Below are positions 1 to 5,555 of a stretch of 7,833 bases of DNA, piece after piece (position 1 is the stretch's first letter; every line of letters starts with the position of its first letter). The DNA is from Boseongicola sp. SB0662_bin_57 (lineage in GTDB: Bacteria > Pseudomonadota > Alphaproteobacteria > Rhodobacterales > Rhodobacteraceae). A program made the translations under genes and the position numbers. The stretch spans positions 1 through 7,833 of the forward strand of contig VXPN01000007.1 of the NCBI GenBank assembly GCA_009839535.1. The letters are read 5' to 3'. The notes under the pieces were generated by a model that was not told where the DNA came from, ran no database searches, and saw nothing but the letters and a program-made list of their open reading frames with translations.

Positions 1-136
1 TCATGAGCTGACCGCCTGGCTGCACGCCCTGGACCAGAAGCGGTTCGAGCATCGCGCGGCTCGCATAGACGGCGGCAGTGTAGCCTGCCGGGCCCGATCC
101 GATGATCAGGACTTTCGTGTGTCGCGTGTCGCTCAA
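1..136 (-). CDS. trxB: Thioredoxin-disulfide reductase, N-terminal 45 residues (partial)
   Basis: Flavoprotein that passes electrons from NADPH through FAD to thioredoxin in the cytoplasm. Only the start of the gene is here; it runs off the left edge. The translation reads (L/M)SDTRHTKVLIIGSGPAGYT and continues through AAVYASRAMLEPLL to QPGGQLM. It shows the FAD-binding Rossmann motif GSGPAGYTAA at about residues 13-22 and the PGGQL segment at about 40-44, both typical of bacterial TrxB. The redox-active CxxC lies further in and is not in the window. The start is a TTG codon (134-136): no ATG sits at the expected place, a GGGAG sequence lies 8 bases upstream, and the family usually begins with an MS(D/E)TRH-like sequence. 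In related Rhodobacterales I recall lrp next to trxB; here two accessory genes lie between them. The family is near certain and the TTG start is likely. Confidence 0.92.
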   Translation of the reverse strand, partial: MSDTRHTKVLIIGSGPAGYTAAVYASRAMLEPLLVQGVQPGGQLM

Positions 137-167
137 GGCAGGTGCTCCCTGGGAAGAATGCTGGACC

Positions 168-196
168 GATATAGTCCGGGAACCCGTTCATCGAAA
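168..196 (-). promoter_or_regulatory. Possible trxB promoter
   Basis: On the minus strand a TATATC hexamer (173-168) matches the -10 consensus at four of six positions. Seventeen bases upstream is TTTCGA (196-191), a poor -35. Transcription would begin near 161, giving a leader of about 25 bases that contains the GGGAG ribosome site before the TTG start of trxB. The -10 is reasonable and the -35 weak, so trxB could instead be read through from the gene upstream. Confidence 0.25.
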
Positions 197-202
197 GGGC
201 CT

Positions 203-218
203 TTGGCTCCGAAGCCAA
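203..218 (-). terminator. Small hairpin after the 384-aa gene
   Basis: TTGGCT and AGCCAA form a perfect 6-bp stem closed by a four-base loop (TCGG on the minus strand). It begins about 26 bases after the stop codon of the upstream minus-strand gene and lies before the proposed trxB promoter. There is no clear U-run after it, only CCCTTTCG, so it would be a weak intrinsic terminator at best or a 3'-end processing structure. Confidence 0.3.
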
Positions 219-243
219 GACGCCGCGGGCAAGCACGCGCGCT

Positions 244-1398
244 CTATCGTCGCAGGGCTGCAGAATTGTCATCCAGCCGACGGATGAATGCTTTCTTCTC
301 GCCATGTGCCAGTCGGATGCCATCCAGCTTGTCGTGGAACCCGGCCAGGTTGCCGCTCTCTTGCGCCAATGCGTGCATGTCAAGTACAAGTTCCAGCGCT
401 TGATCATAACTCTTGCCGCTGCGCCCGGAAAGTTCGGTCTCGATCTCGTTCCACACCCCGTCACCATGCCTCCGCAATCGGTCCAGACGCTTGCGGCGCG
501 CCTCTTCCAACTCCAGACGTCGTCTGCGTTGCTCATCCGCCTTTGCCCGTTCCCGTGCAGCCAGGCGTTCCTCACGGATCGCCGCCGCGCGCGTTCGCAG
601 TTCAGACAAAGTCCGGAATCTCACGCCATTGGCCGTGATGCCATTCACGTCCGAAGGCCGGACATCTGCCCTGATGTCCGTATGCGCAAGCGGGTCGCCT
701 TCAAAGAACCGATGCAGCAATTCGGTCTTTTTGTCATCCGGCATCTTCTTGATCGCCGCGAGGGCGGTTTCCGACGGGATTTCGCCGCAATCCGGACCGG
801 CGGTCGCGTCTGCGGCGGCACGGACAAGATCAGGATCAATGCCAAGGAACTCGCCGAAGGCTTCAAGGCCCTCGGTCAGCGGGCCTATCCCCGACAGCGG
901 CTCCCGGGCGTCATCCTCAAGCATCTCCCTGTCCGCCGTGGCAAGCCAGAGAAGGTATGCCAGTCGCAAATCGCCGGAGAGCAAATCGGATCGAAGCGGG
1001 GCCAGGGCGTCAAGCCAGCCGGGACCGTCAGTCCATCCGTCGTAGCTTGCTCCTTCGTCATAGAGGAATATGTCGAGGAGGCAATCCTCGCCATTGTCGA
1101 TGAATTCTGCAAATTCGCAGCAGTTGATGATCCGTTCCACGGTCGCCCGCCGTGCGAACCGGGCGGGGAGCCTGATCATCAGTCGACGCGTCCCCCCGGC
1201 CGCCACATAGAGATGCAAGTCGAACCAGCGCGCTAGGAACTCCTTCTGGTTGCCCTTGAAGTCCCCGTAGTCGTATTGGACGGCGAAGCTCGTGGACGTG
1301 ATCTCCGCGCGGGACGACACGTTCCTCAGTCTTTGCTTGTCGGCCTCGCTCAGGCGGCGATCTGTCGTCTGGAACTCGTGGTACTGGTAGTAGCTCAT
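244..1398 (-). CDS. Conserved protein of unknown function with charged C-terminal coiled coil
   Basis: A 384-aa protein with no assigned function. Its N-terminus (MSYYQYHEF, then DRRLSEADKQRLR, then SSRAEITSTSF near residues 28-38 and YDYGDFKGN near 42-50) matches my memory of a widespread bacterial hypothetical family with similar openings. I cannot name a domain accession. Residues 1-200 look globular, with DGPGWLDALAPLRSDLLSGDLRLAYLLWL-type helical sequence near 124-152. Residues 263-312 are very rich in Arg, Glu and Ala and should form a long coiled coil. A helical tail follows (316-384). No signal peptide, transmembrane segment or catalytic motif stands out; Cys93, Cys94, Cys106 and Cys204 are scattered. 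The frame is open further upstream to 1518, but ATG 1398 is chosen because GAGGAAA lies 9-10 bases before it and the family begins there. In other genomes I recall relatives beside a SWIM zinc-finger gene, which is absent here. The MNT-HEPN gene lies 276 bases upstream on the same strand. Confidence 0.8.
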   Translation of the reverse strand: MSYYQYHEFQTTDRRLSEADKQRLRNVSSRAEITSTSFAVQYDYGDFKGNQKEFLARWFDLHLYVAAGGTRRLMIRLPARFARRATVERIINCCEFAEFIDNGEDCLLDIFLYDEGASYDGWTDGPGWLDALAPLRSDLLSGDLRLAYLLWLATADREMLEDDAREPLSGIGPLTEGLEAFGEFLGIDPDLVRAAADATAGPDCGEIPSETALAAIKKMPDDKKTELLHRFFEGDPLAHTDIRADVRPSDVNGITANGVRFRTLSELRTRAAAIREERLAARERAKADEQRRRRLELEEARRKRLDRLRRHGDGVWNEIETELSGRSGKSYDQALELVLDMHALAQESGNLAGFHDKLDGIRLAHGEKKAFIRRLDDNSAALRR

Positions 1399-1674
1399 GG
1401 CGCATTTTTCCTCGTTTCCGATCCGAAGGCGCGACGTCGGCGACTTTGGACCGAGGACTGAACGCGACCGAGAGAAAGATCCCGGTGCAAGAAATTGCCA
1501 ACCTCTCTTCGCCGGCATCCCGCGCAGGAACCTGCCATGGTCGCATCAGGCCGAAGGCTCACGCGGCCTTCCAAGCGTCTCAAGATCCCGCCAAGGCCTC
1601 GATGTCGTTGCTCCTGACGCTGGCCTTGGTGAATTGTCCGGCGATTGCTCCCGGCCAAGGACTCAATTGACATG
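1399..1674. other. 276-base gap between the two accessory genes, with short repeats
   Basis: No convincing gene is seen here. One minus-strand frame stays open across the gap (1763-1395), but its composition is Arg/Ser-rich and it has no recognisable motif, so it is probably a by-product of high GC. The gap must hold the 3' end of the MNT-HEPN transcript and any promoter of the 384-aa gene. I found no good -35/-10 pair. Two features stand out: a set of CCAAGGCC/GGCCTTGG arms (described separately) and an imperfect repeat on the minus strand of roughly ATYGAGKCCTTGGCSGG, once just after the MNT-HEPN stop and once about 65 bases further on. The second copy is followed directly by an in-frame TGA, so the gap could hold a decayed gene end. 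Confidence 0.4.
1591..1660. repeat. Three interacting 6-8 base inverted-repeat arms
   Basis: CCAAGGCC (1591-1598) and GGCCTTGG (1622-1629) are perfect 8-base inverted arms with a 23-base loop. A third arm, GGCCAAGG (1653-1660), can pair its CCAAGG with the CCTTGG of the middle arm over a 23-base loop. The middle arm can therefore pair with either neighbour. On the minus strand this lies just after the MNT-HEPN stop codon and before the 384-aa gene. It could be a terminator or attenuator-like element, or an operator. No U-run is seen. Confidence 0.35.
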
Positions 1675-2727
1675 TCAGGATCGTGGGTCCGAATTGACGG
1701 GCGACCCCTCCGGTTGCTGCAGGTCATCATTGCCTGAACCCCTGCGGTCACGGCGGAGCGCATCAGCAGTGTCGTCGAGCGCTGACGCCGATGCCTCCCG
1801 CGAACGGATCAGCGGCGCGGTCCAGTCATGGGGCGGGGGCGGCTGCATGTCTGCACCGTCCCGCTCGATCGCATCCCGGAGACTGGATGCTCCATCTTGA
1901 AAGACGTTCACGGCATCGCTCGCCAGCGCTGCCTTTCCCTCCGCGCCGAGGTAGTCCGTCAGCATCTCCTCCAGTTCCCTCCGCACGAGGGCCAGAACAA
2001 TGGGCAGCCGTGCGATCGCGTGGGCGGTGCTTTTCGCGTCGGCACCGTCATGCCTTGCCTTGTGATCGTCTTGCGTTGATCCGTTCATGCGAAACAAGTC
2101 CTCTGCGAGAGCATCATGTCCCGCCTTCCGTGCCTGGTCCCCGAGTTGTTGCAGATCATGGCTATGGCGTGCATCTAGCCCATGCCGCCCCATGACCGCC
2201 TTGGCCAGGTGCTCGGCCGCGTCGGCGGTGCAGGCGACGTACCTGCCGACTTTCCTGAGACTCTGTCCCCATCCGTCCCGGCGCCCCAGCTTGGCCAATG
2301 CCTCGACAGCGGCGTCAACCATGTCGAGCGACGTGCCAATTGATCTTTCGTATTTCTTCGTTTCCATGAACGGCATTCCCTCCGGTTCCGGCCTGGACCA
2401 TTGGCCAGCCAGAATCATGCCGTCAGTGACAATCCCCCGTTCGACATGACCTATGCAGAGTGCCTTCCGCTCGAGGAGACGCTCGGGGATGGCGACTTCG
2501 TTGACGTACTGGTCGAGATTCACGTTCCTGAGCGGCAATCCGTCCGGTACCGTGCCGAGCCGTTCGCCGTCGCCGACGGTTATGAACGCGACGTCCCAGT
2601 CGCTGTTCGGAAGATGATTGCCGCGGGCCCGGGAGCCGAACAGCACCGCCGCTCTTGCCTCGGGCCAGACGTCCAGAGTCGCCCGCGCAGCGCGGCGAAT
2701 CTTGGCGAGGGCGGCAGTTTCGTCCAT
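1675..2727 (-). CDS. Fused minimal nucleotidyltransferase (MNT) and HEPN-like protein
   Basis: A 350-aa protein. Residues about 8-105 are a minimal nucleotidyltransferase of the DNA polymerase beta type: AAVLFGSRARG and NSDWDVAF give the GSx10DxD signature (Gly31, Ser32, Asp43, Asp45), and Asp72 in NLDQY is the likely third carboxylate. A linker with PEPEGMPF follows. Residues about 125-255 look like a HEPN helical domain: AEHLAKAVMGRHGL at 171-184, then HSHDLQQL at 188-195, then an HKARHDGAD stretch at 222-230. Residues 256-350 form a polar, Pro/Ser/Asp-rich tail with no known match. In the known HepT/MntA toxin-antitoxin pairs these are two separate proteins: the HEPN is an RNase and the MNT adenylylates it. 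A clean RX4HXY active site is not visible here (the nearest is R181-x6-H188), so nuclease activity is uncertain. The start is ATG 2727 because an in-frame TAG lies four codons upstream. No ribosome site is seen. The MNT call is strong and the HEPN call moderate. A stand-alone antibiotic-type nucleotidyltransferase is the alternative. Confidence 0.8.
   Translation of the reverse strand: MDETAALAKIRRAARATLDVWPEARAAVLFGSRARGNHLPNSDWDVAFITVGDGERLGTVPDGLPLRNVNLDQYVNEVAIPERLLERKALCIGHVERGIVTDGMILAGQWSRPEPEGMPFMETKKYERSIGTSLDMVDAAVEALAKLGRRDGWGQSLRKVGRYVACTADAAEHLAKAVMGRHGLDARHSHDLQQLGDQARKAGHDALAEDLFRMNGSTQDDHKARHDGADAKSTAHAIARLPIVLALVRRELEEMLTDYLGAEGKAALASDAVNVFQDGASSLRDAIERDGADMQPPPPHDWTAPLIRSREASASALDDTADALRRDRRGSGNDDLQQPEGSPVNSDPRS
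2365..2383 (-). promoter_or_regulatory. SD-like sequence and in-frame ATG at the MNT/HEPN junction
   Basis: Inside the fusion gene, GGAGGG (2383-2378) is followed by two in-frame ATG codons, at 2376 (Met118, 1 base away) and 2367 (Met121, 10 bases away). The second spacing is workable for initiation. The position coincides with the end of the nucleotidyltransferase domain and the start of the HEPN-like helices. A product from Met121 would be about 230 residues and contain the whole HEPN domain. Glu-Gly codons make GGAGG-like sequence by chance, so this is suggestive only. Confidence 0.3.
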
Positions 2728-2735
2728 GCAAATGC

Positions 2736-2763
2736 ACTATCACGCGTGCCGGTTTTTGGTCAA
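2736..2763 (-). promoter_or_regulatory. Predicted promoter for the MNT-HEPN gene, probably leaderless
   Basis: On the minus strand TTGACC (2763-2758) matches the -35 consensus at five of six positions. After a 16-base spacer, GATAGT (2741-2736) matches the -10 at four of six. Only eight bases separate the -10 from the A of the ATG at 2727, so transcription should begin on or within a base or two of the start codon. This agrees with the lack of any Shine-Dalgarno sequence there. Confidence 0.5.
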
Positions 2764-2928
2764 ACTTCCCGCTTCCTGAACGCCGGTGGCTTCACTGGGT
2801 TCAATGTCCACAGCCCGCCTTGGGCAGCGACTTTCGGATCCCGCACCGGTTGCCTGACGAATGGCGCGGCGCAGGCGCGCCGTCGCAGCACGATGCCCGG
2901 CAAGTCTGAACATATGGTCAATCAATTG

Positions 2929-2955
2929 GTCCGACCTCGCAACGCAGGATCGGAC
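2929..2955. repeat. 9-bp inverted repeat upstream of lrp
   Basis: GTCCGACCT (2929-2937) and AGG-A-TCGGAC (2946-2955) pair over 9 bp with a single bulged A and an eight-base loop. It lies about 20 bases upstream of the proposed lrp -35 and about 200 bases from the divergent MNT-HEPN promoter. An operator for Lrp or another dimeric regulator is a fair guess. If transcribed, it could fold. Confidence 0.35.
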
Positions 2956-2977
2956 GGTAGCAAATCGCGACACATTA

Positions 2978-3006
2978 TTGCGTGAAACTGGGCAGTCCGG
3001 TAAGAT
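2978..3006 (+). promoter_or_regulatory. Predicted lrp promoter
   Basis: TTGCGT (2978-2983) and TAAGAT (3001-3006) are separated by exactly 17 bases. The -10 matches consensus at four positions and the -35 only at its TTG. Transcription would begin near 3013, leaving a short leader with the GAGGGAG ribosome site (3016-3022) before the lrp ATG. The overall match is moderate. Confidence 0.35.
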
Positions 3007-3025
3007 TCTGCAGACGAGGGAGCAG

Positions 3026-3532
3026 ATGATCATGCCAGGTGAAAGGCTCGACGCAATCGACCGAAAGATTCTTGCGGAATTGCAGGCCAATGGCCGCATG
3101 ACCAATGTAGAGTTGGCCCGACGGGTGGGGATTTCCGCGCCGCCCTGTCTTCGCAGGGTTCGGGCGCTTGAGGACCAGGGGTTGATTCGGGGCTATCACG
3201 CCCTGGTTGATGCCCGTGCACTGGGATTCGAAGTGCAGGTCTTTGTCATGGTCGGACTGCAAAGCCAGGCCGAAGCGGACCTGAGCGCATTCGAGTCGCG
3301 TTGCCGGAACTGGCCTCTTGTCCGGGAGTGCAACATGCTCAATGGCGAAGTGGACTTCATCCTGAAATGCGTGGCACCCGATCTCTCGACCTTTCAGCGG
3401 TTCCTGACCGATGAACTGACGTCGGCGCCGAACGTGATCTCGGTCAAGACGTCCCTCGTGATTCGGTGCGCCAAGGACGAACCCGCCGTGCCGTTTGACG
3501 TGCTCGAGGAGCGGCAAGCAGAGATCGCGTGA
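3026..3532 (+). CDS. lrp: Lrp/AsnC-family transcriptional regulator
   Basis: A 168-aa DNA-binding regulator that senses amino acids (leucine or others) and acts as an oligomer. Residues 6-52 form the winged helix-turn-helix, opening with LDAIDRKILAELQANGR and including MTNVELARRVGISAPPCLRRVRALE, a near-perfect Lrp recognition region. GLIRGYHALVDARALGF links to the RAM (AsnC) effector domain at about 68-147, with VECNMLNGEVDFILK-type sequence near 98-114. Size is normal for the family. GAGGGAG lies 3 bases before ATG 3026 and 9 bases before a second in-frame ATG at 3032. The second has the better spacing, so the protein may start two residues later. The gene diverges from the MNT-HEPN gene and converges on pgeF. 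In relatives I recall this lrp beside trxB, hinting at redox or amino-acid control of that locus. The family call is secure; the ligand is unknown. Confidence 0.95.
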   Translation: MIMPGERLDAIDRKILAELQANGRMTNVELARRVGISAPPCLRRVRALEDQGLIRGYHALVDARALGFEVQVFVMVGLQSQAEADLSAFESRCRNWPLVRECNMLNGEVDFILKCVAPDLSTFQRFLTDELTSAPNVISVKTSLVIRCAKDEPAVPFDVLEERQAEIA

Positions 3533-3544
3533 CGCCGGAGCGTT

Positions 3545-3554
3545 GCACCGGTGC
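3545..3554. repeat. Palindrome between convergent lrp and pgeF
   Basis: GCACCGGTGC is a perfect 10-base palindrome in the 58-base space between the ends of two converging genes. A bidirectional terminator would be expected in this position, but there are no flanking T-runs and no real loop, so the assignment is weak. Confidence 0.2.
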
Positions 3555-3590
3555 CGTCCGTCGCTTCAGGGAACTGCGCCTCCGTCGCGT

Positions 3591-4346
3591 TCAAAGGCAG
3601 ATGACGGAAATCAGGCGACCGTAGTCCGGTTCCCTGCGATGCCGGCTTCGCCGATAGGAAAAGAAGCGGTCCGAATCGGAATATGTGCAATGCCCCGTCC
3701 ATTGCGCATGGCCGATGCCTGCATTGCGAAGACGCTGAAGGCTGTAGCCAACAAGATCGAACTGAAGGCGGTCGTCACGTCCGTTCGCGAAGAATCGCGT
3801 GTTTCCCGGGTCGTCGTCGACAAAGCGTTCAAGAAATTCCGGCCCCACTTCATACGCGCGCTGGCTGATTGACGGGCCGATCACGGCGGTGATTCCAGCG
3901 GCGCGCGCACCGAGCCCTTCCATTGCATCGACCGTGGCTTCCAGGATTCCGTCCAGGGCGCCGCGCCAACCGGCATGCGCGGCGCCGATCACTTGTGCGG
4001 CCCTGTCGGCAAGGAGCACTGGCTGGCAGTCGGCGGTCAGTATGGCGAGGCCAAGGCCCGGGGTCGCTGTTGCCATCCCGTCGGCTCTTGGCGGCACATC
4101 GAACGGGGCGTCCGCTGCAAGCGCCGTGGCGGAGTGCACCTGGTGAACCGTGGCCAGGCGCTTCGGCGAGATGCCAAGAACGTCCGTCGCCCGTTGCCGG
4201 TTGATCGACACGGTCTCCTTCCGGTCCGTTGAGCCATGGCCGCAGTTCAGGCTGGCGAAGAGGCCGGCGGATGCGCCGCCCTTCCGCGTGAAGAAGCCGT
4301 GGCGCAACTCTTCCAGGGCCCCGGACGTGATGAACTCGATCGTCAT
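3591..4346 (-). CDS. pgeF: Peptidoglycan editing factor / multicopper-oxidase-like purine nucleoside enzyme (YfiH/YlmD)
   Basis: A 251-aa cytoplasmic metalloenzyme of the former DUF152 family. In E. coli the family protects peptidoglycan precursors from wrong amino acids, and members show purine nucleoside phosphorylase or adenosine deaminase activity. All family hallmarks are present: GFFTRKGG (17-24), TVHQVHS (66-72, His71), LTADCQPVLL (103-112, Cys107), GAAHAGWRG (121-129, His124), GPSI (157-160), YEVGPEF (165-171) and CTYSDSDRFFSYRR (220-233). His71, Cys107 and His124 are the expected zinc ligands. The length is typical. Its ATG overlaps the TGA of the upstream methyltransferase gene (ATGA), so it is probably translated by coupling in the lgt operon. 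Assignment is secure; which substrate matters in this organism is unknown. Confidence 0.95.
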   Translation of the reverse strand: MTIEFITSGALEELRHGFFTRKGGASAGLFASLNCGHGSTDRKETVSINRQRATDVLGISPKRLATVHQVHSATALAADAPFDVPPRADGMATATPGLGLAILTADCQPVLLADRAAQVIGAAHAGWRGALDGILEATVDAMEGLGARAAGITAVIGPSISQRAYEVGPEFLERFVDDDPGNTRFFANGRDDRLQFDLVGYSLQRLRNAGIGHAQWTGHCTYSDSDRFFSYRRSRHRREPDYGRLISVICL

Positions 4347-5407
4347 GCCGTGAATCCGGGTGGCAACGGCGCGCCTTCCTGGTAGAGGGCCATTGCTCGA
4401 AAGAGCGTTCCCATTTCGTCTTCATGCGTCAAGCGGCGAAGCGCGGCGACATGGCTTTCGAGAGCGGATCCCTTCAGCCTTGCGGCCAGCCTCTCCGCGC
4501 GCTGGACTATTCCGAGACGTTCGAGGAACTCGCCTTGGGGAATCACCCGCGTGTGGGCGGCGGGACGGGCGGCATGTGCAATTGCCTCGAAGTCCACATG
4601 GGCGGTCAGGTCAGCCGTGCCGGGATCGGTCAGCGGCGGAACGCTCCTGTGAGCCTGGACGGCCTGCAACGTGTCGCCGAGCGAACGTTGGCCCCCGTAG
4701 TCCACCACCAGCGCAAGGCCGCCAAATTCGGTGATTCGCTCTCCGATGCTTCCCGCAATGGCACTGGCGGCCGGACGGATCTCGACGATGTCGCCGTCGC
4801 GTGTATCGCCCAGGCGGCCCGCAAGCGATTCGGGACTGACCGGATCCGAGAGGCCCAGGTTCAGGTTGCCGTCGTTGCCAACGCCAACCATGCGCTCCCG
4901 CCACATGGCGCCGTCTCGCTGGAACTGGCGGACGGGCAGCGCGTCGAAGAACTCGTTCGCGACGAGAAACAGGGGAATGCGGGGAAGGCTCTCGATCGTG
5001 TCGTGATGGTGCAGCTGGCGGTCAATGGCCTTCCGTTGCAGGTCGCGCAGAACCGGAGAGGCCTCCACGAGGTGAACGGAAAGGGCTTCGGGGAATTCGG
5101 GCACCGTCCGACTGGCTCGAAGCATGTCCGCCATGAGCGTGCCCCTGCCAGGGCCGAGCTCGGCCAGGCACGCTGGCCGTGGCGCCTCGCGGTCGAGCCA
5201 GGCTTGCGCGAGCGCAAGTCCCAGGAGCTCGCCGAACATCTGGCTGATTTCCGGCGCCGTGGTGAAATCGCCCGACACTCCGAGGGGGTCGTGCCTCGAA
5301 TAGTATCCGAATTCGGGATGCAGCAGGCAGTCGTGCATGTAGTCCGCCACGGTCATTGGTCCCGTGCTGCGGATTCTCTGAACGAGGCGCCTCTCCAGCT
5401 CCGTCAT
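4343..5407 (-). CDS. SAM-dependent methyltransferase, MidA/NDUFAF7 family
   Basis: A 354-aa class I methyltransferase of the DUF185 family. The mitochondrial relative NDUFAF7 (MidA) symmetrically dimethylates an arginine of the complex I subunit NDUFS2. The bacterial role is taken by analogy to be complex I assembly but is unproven. Visible motifs: GPMTVADYM (16-24), HPEFGYYS (30-37), SGDFTTAPEISQMFGELLG (45-63), the SAM-binding LAELGPGRGTLM (81-92), VEASP (114-118), VANEFFDALPVRQF (149-162), VVDYGG (234-239) and GTADLTAHVDF (263-273), all family signatures. The frame is open to 5578, but the family begins near ATG 5407 (MTELERRL), and the extra 57 codons are low-complexity and overlap the end of lgt. 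The ribosome site there is weak (AAGGGG about 11-12 bases upstream), so a slightly longer form is possible. It lies 148 bases after lgt and overlaps pgeF by 4 bases. Confidence 0.9.
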   Translation of the reverse strand: MTELERRLVQRIRSTGPMTVADYMHDCLLHPEFGYYSRHDPLGVSGDFTTAPEISQMFGELLGLALAQAWLDREAPRPACLAELGPGRGTLMADMLRASRTVPEFPEALSVHLVEASPVLRDLQRKAIDRQLHHHDTIESLPRIPLFLVANEFFDALPVRQFQRDGAMWRERMVGVGNDGNLNLGLSDPVSPESLAGRLGDTRDGDIVEIRPAASAIAGSIGERITEFGGLALVVDYGGQRSLGDTLQAVQAHRSVPPLTDPGTADLTAHVDFEAIAHAARPAAHTRVIPQGEFLERLGIVQRAERLAARLKGSALESHVAALRRLTHEDEMGTLFRAMALYQEGAPLPPGFTA

Positions 5408-5555
5408 CCGGAAACGCGCCCCTTGCAGGCGGGCGGGCTGTGCCGCGAAAGTCGCACTTCGTTCAGGGAGAGTCCTGGCGGGGCGATCCTTGCAGGAGCG
5501 GTCGATGCCGTCCGGCACGTTCTGCGCGGTTGGGCGGAAGAACCAGGGATTGCGT
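5408..5555 (-). other. 148-base spacer between lgt and the methyltransferase gene
   Basis: The spacer is longer than usual for this operon. It keeps an open minus-strand frame into the methyltransferase, yet its translation is Arg/Pro-rich without family similarity. It holds a nine-base direct repeat, CCTTGCAGG, near 5420 and near 5488, and a small TGCC/GGCA stem near 5506-5517. No clear promoter or terminator was found. Confidence 0.4.

Larger units (their letters stand above)
2728..3025. other. 298-base divergent intergenic region between MNT-HEPN and lrp
   Basis: No gene is seen. The left end carries the MNT-HEPN promoter and the right end the likely lrp promoter and ribosome site. The middle (about 2765-2925) is GC-rich with no recognisable motif. 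Bases 2911-2930 are locally AT-rich (CATATGGTCAATCAATTGGT) and could be a regulator-binding or melting segment; Lrp often acts on its own promoter. A stem-loop follows at 2929-2955. Confidence 0.5.

Noticed and set aside
304..1236. 310-codon plus-strand open frame opposite the 384-aa gene
   Set aside because: It is the antisense shadow of a gene with a good ribosome site and family-like sequence. Its own translation is rich in Arg, Pro and Cys without recognisable motifs.
1395..1763. 122-codon minus-strand frame covering the gap between the two accessory genes
   Set aside because: It starts inside the MNT-HEPN gene and overlaps the start of the 384-aa gene, with low-complexity Arg/Ser-rich sequence and no ribosome site at its internal ATG. 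A decayed gene cannot be excluded.
2401..2985. 194-codon plus-strand frame across the 5' end of MNT-HEPN and the divergent region
   Set aside because: Most of it is antisense to the nucleotidyltransferase domain, and the remainder runs through promoter sequence. No motif is visible.
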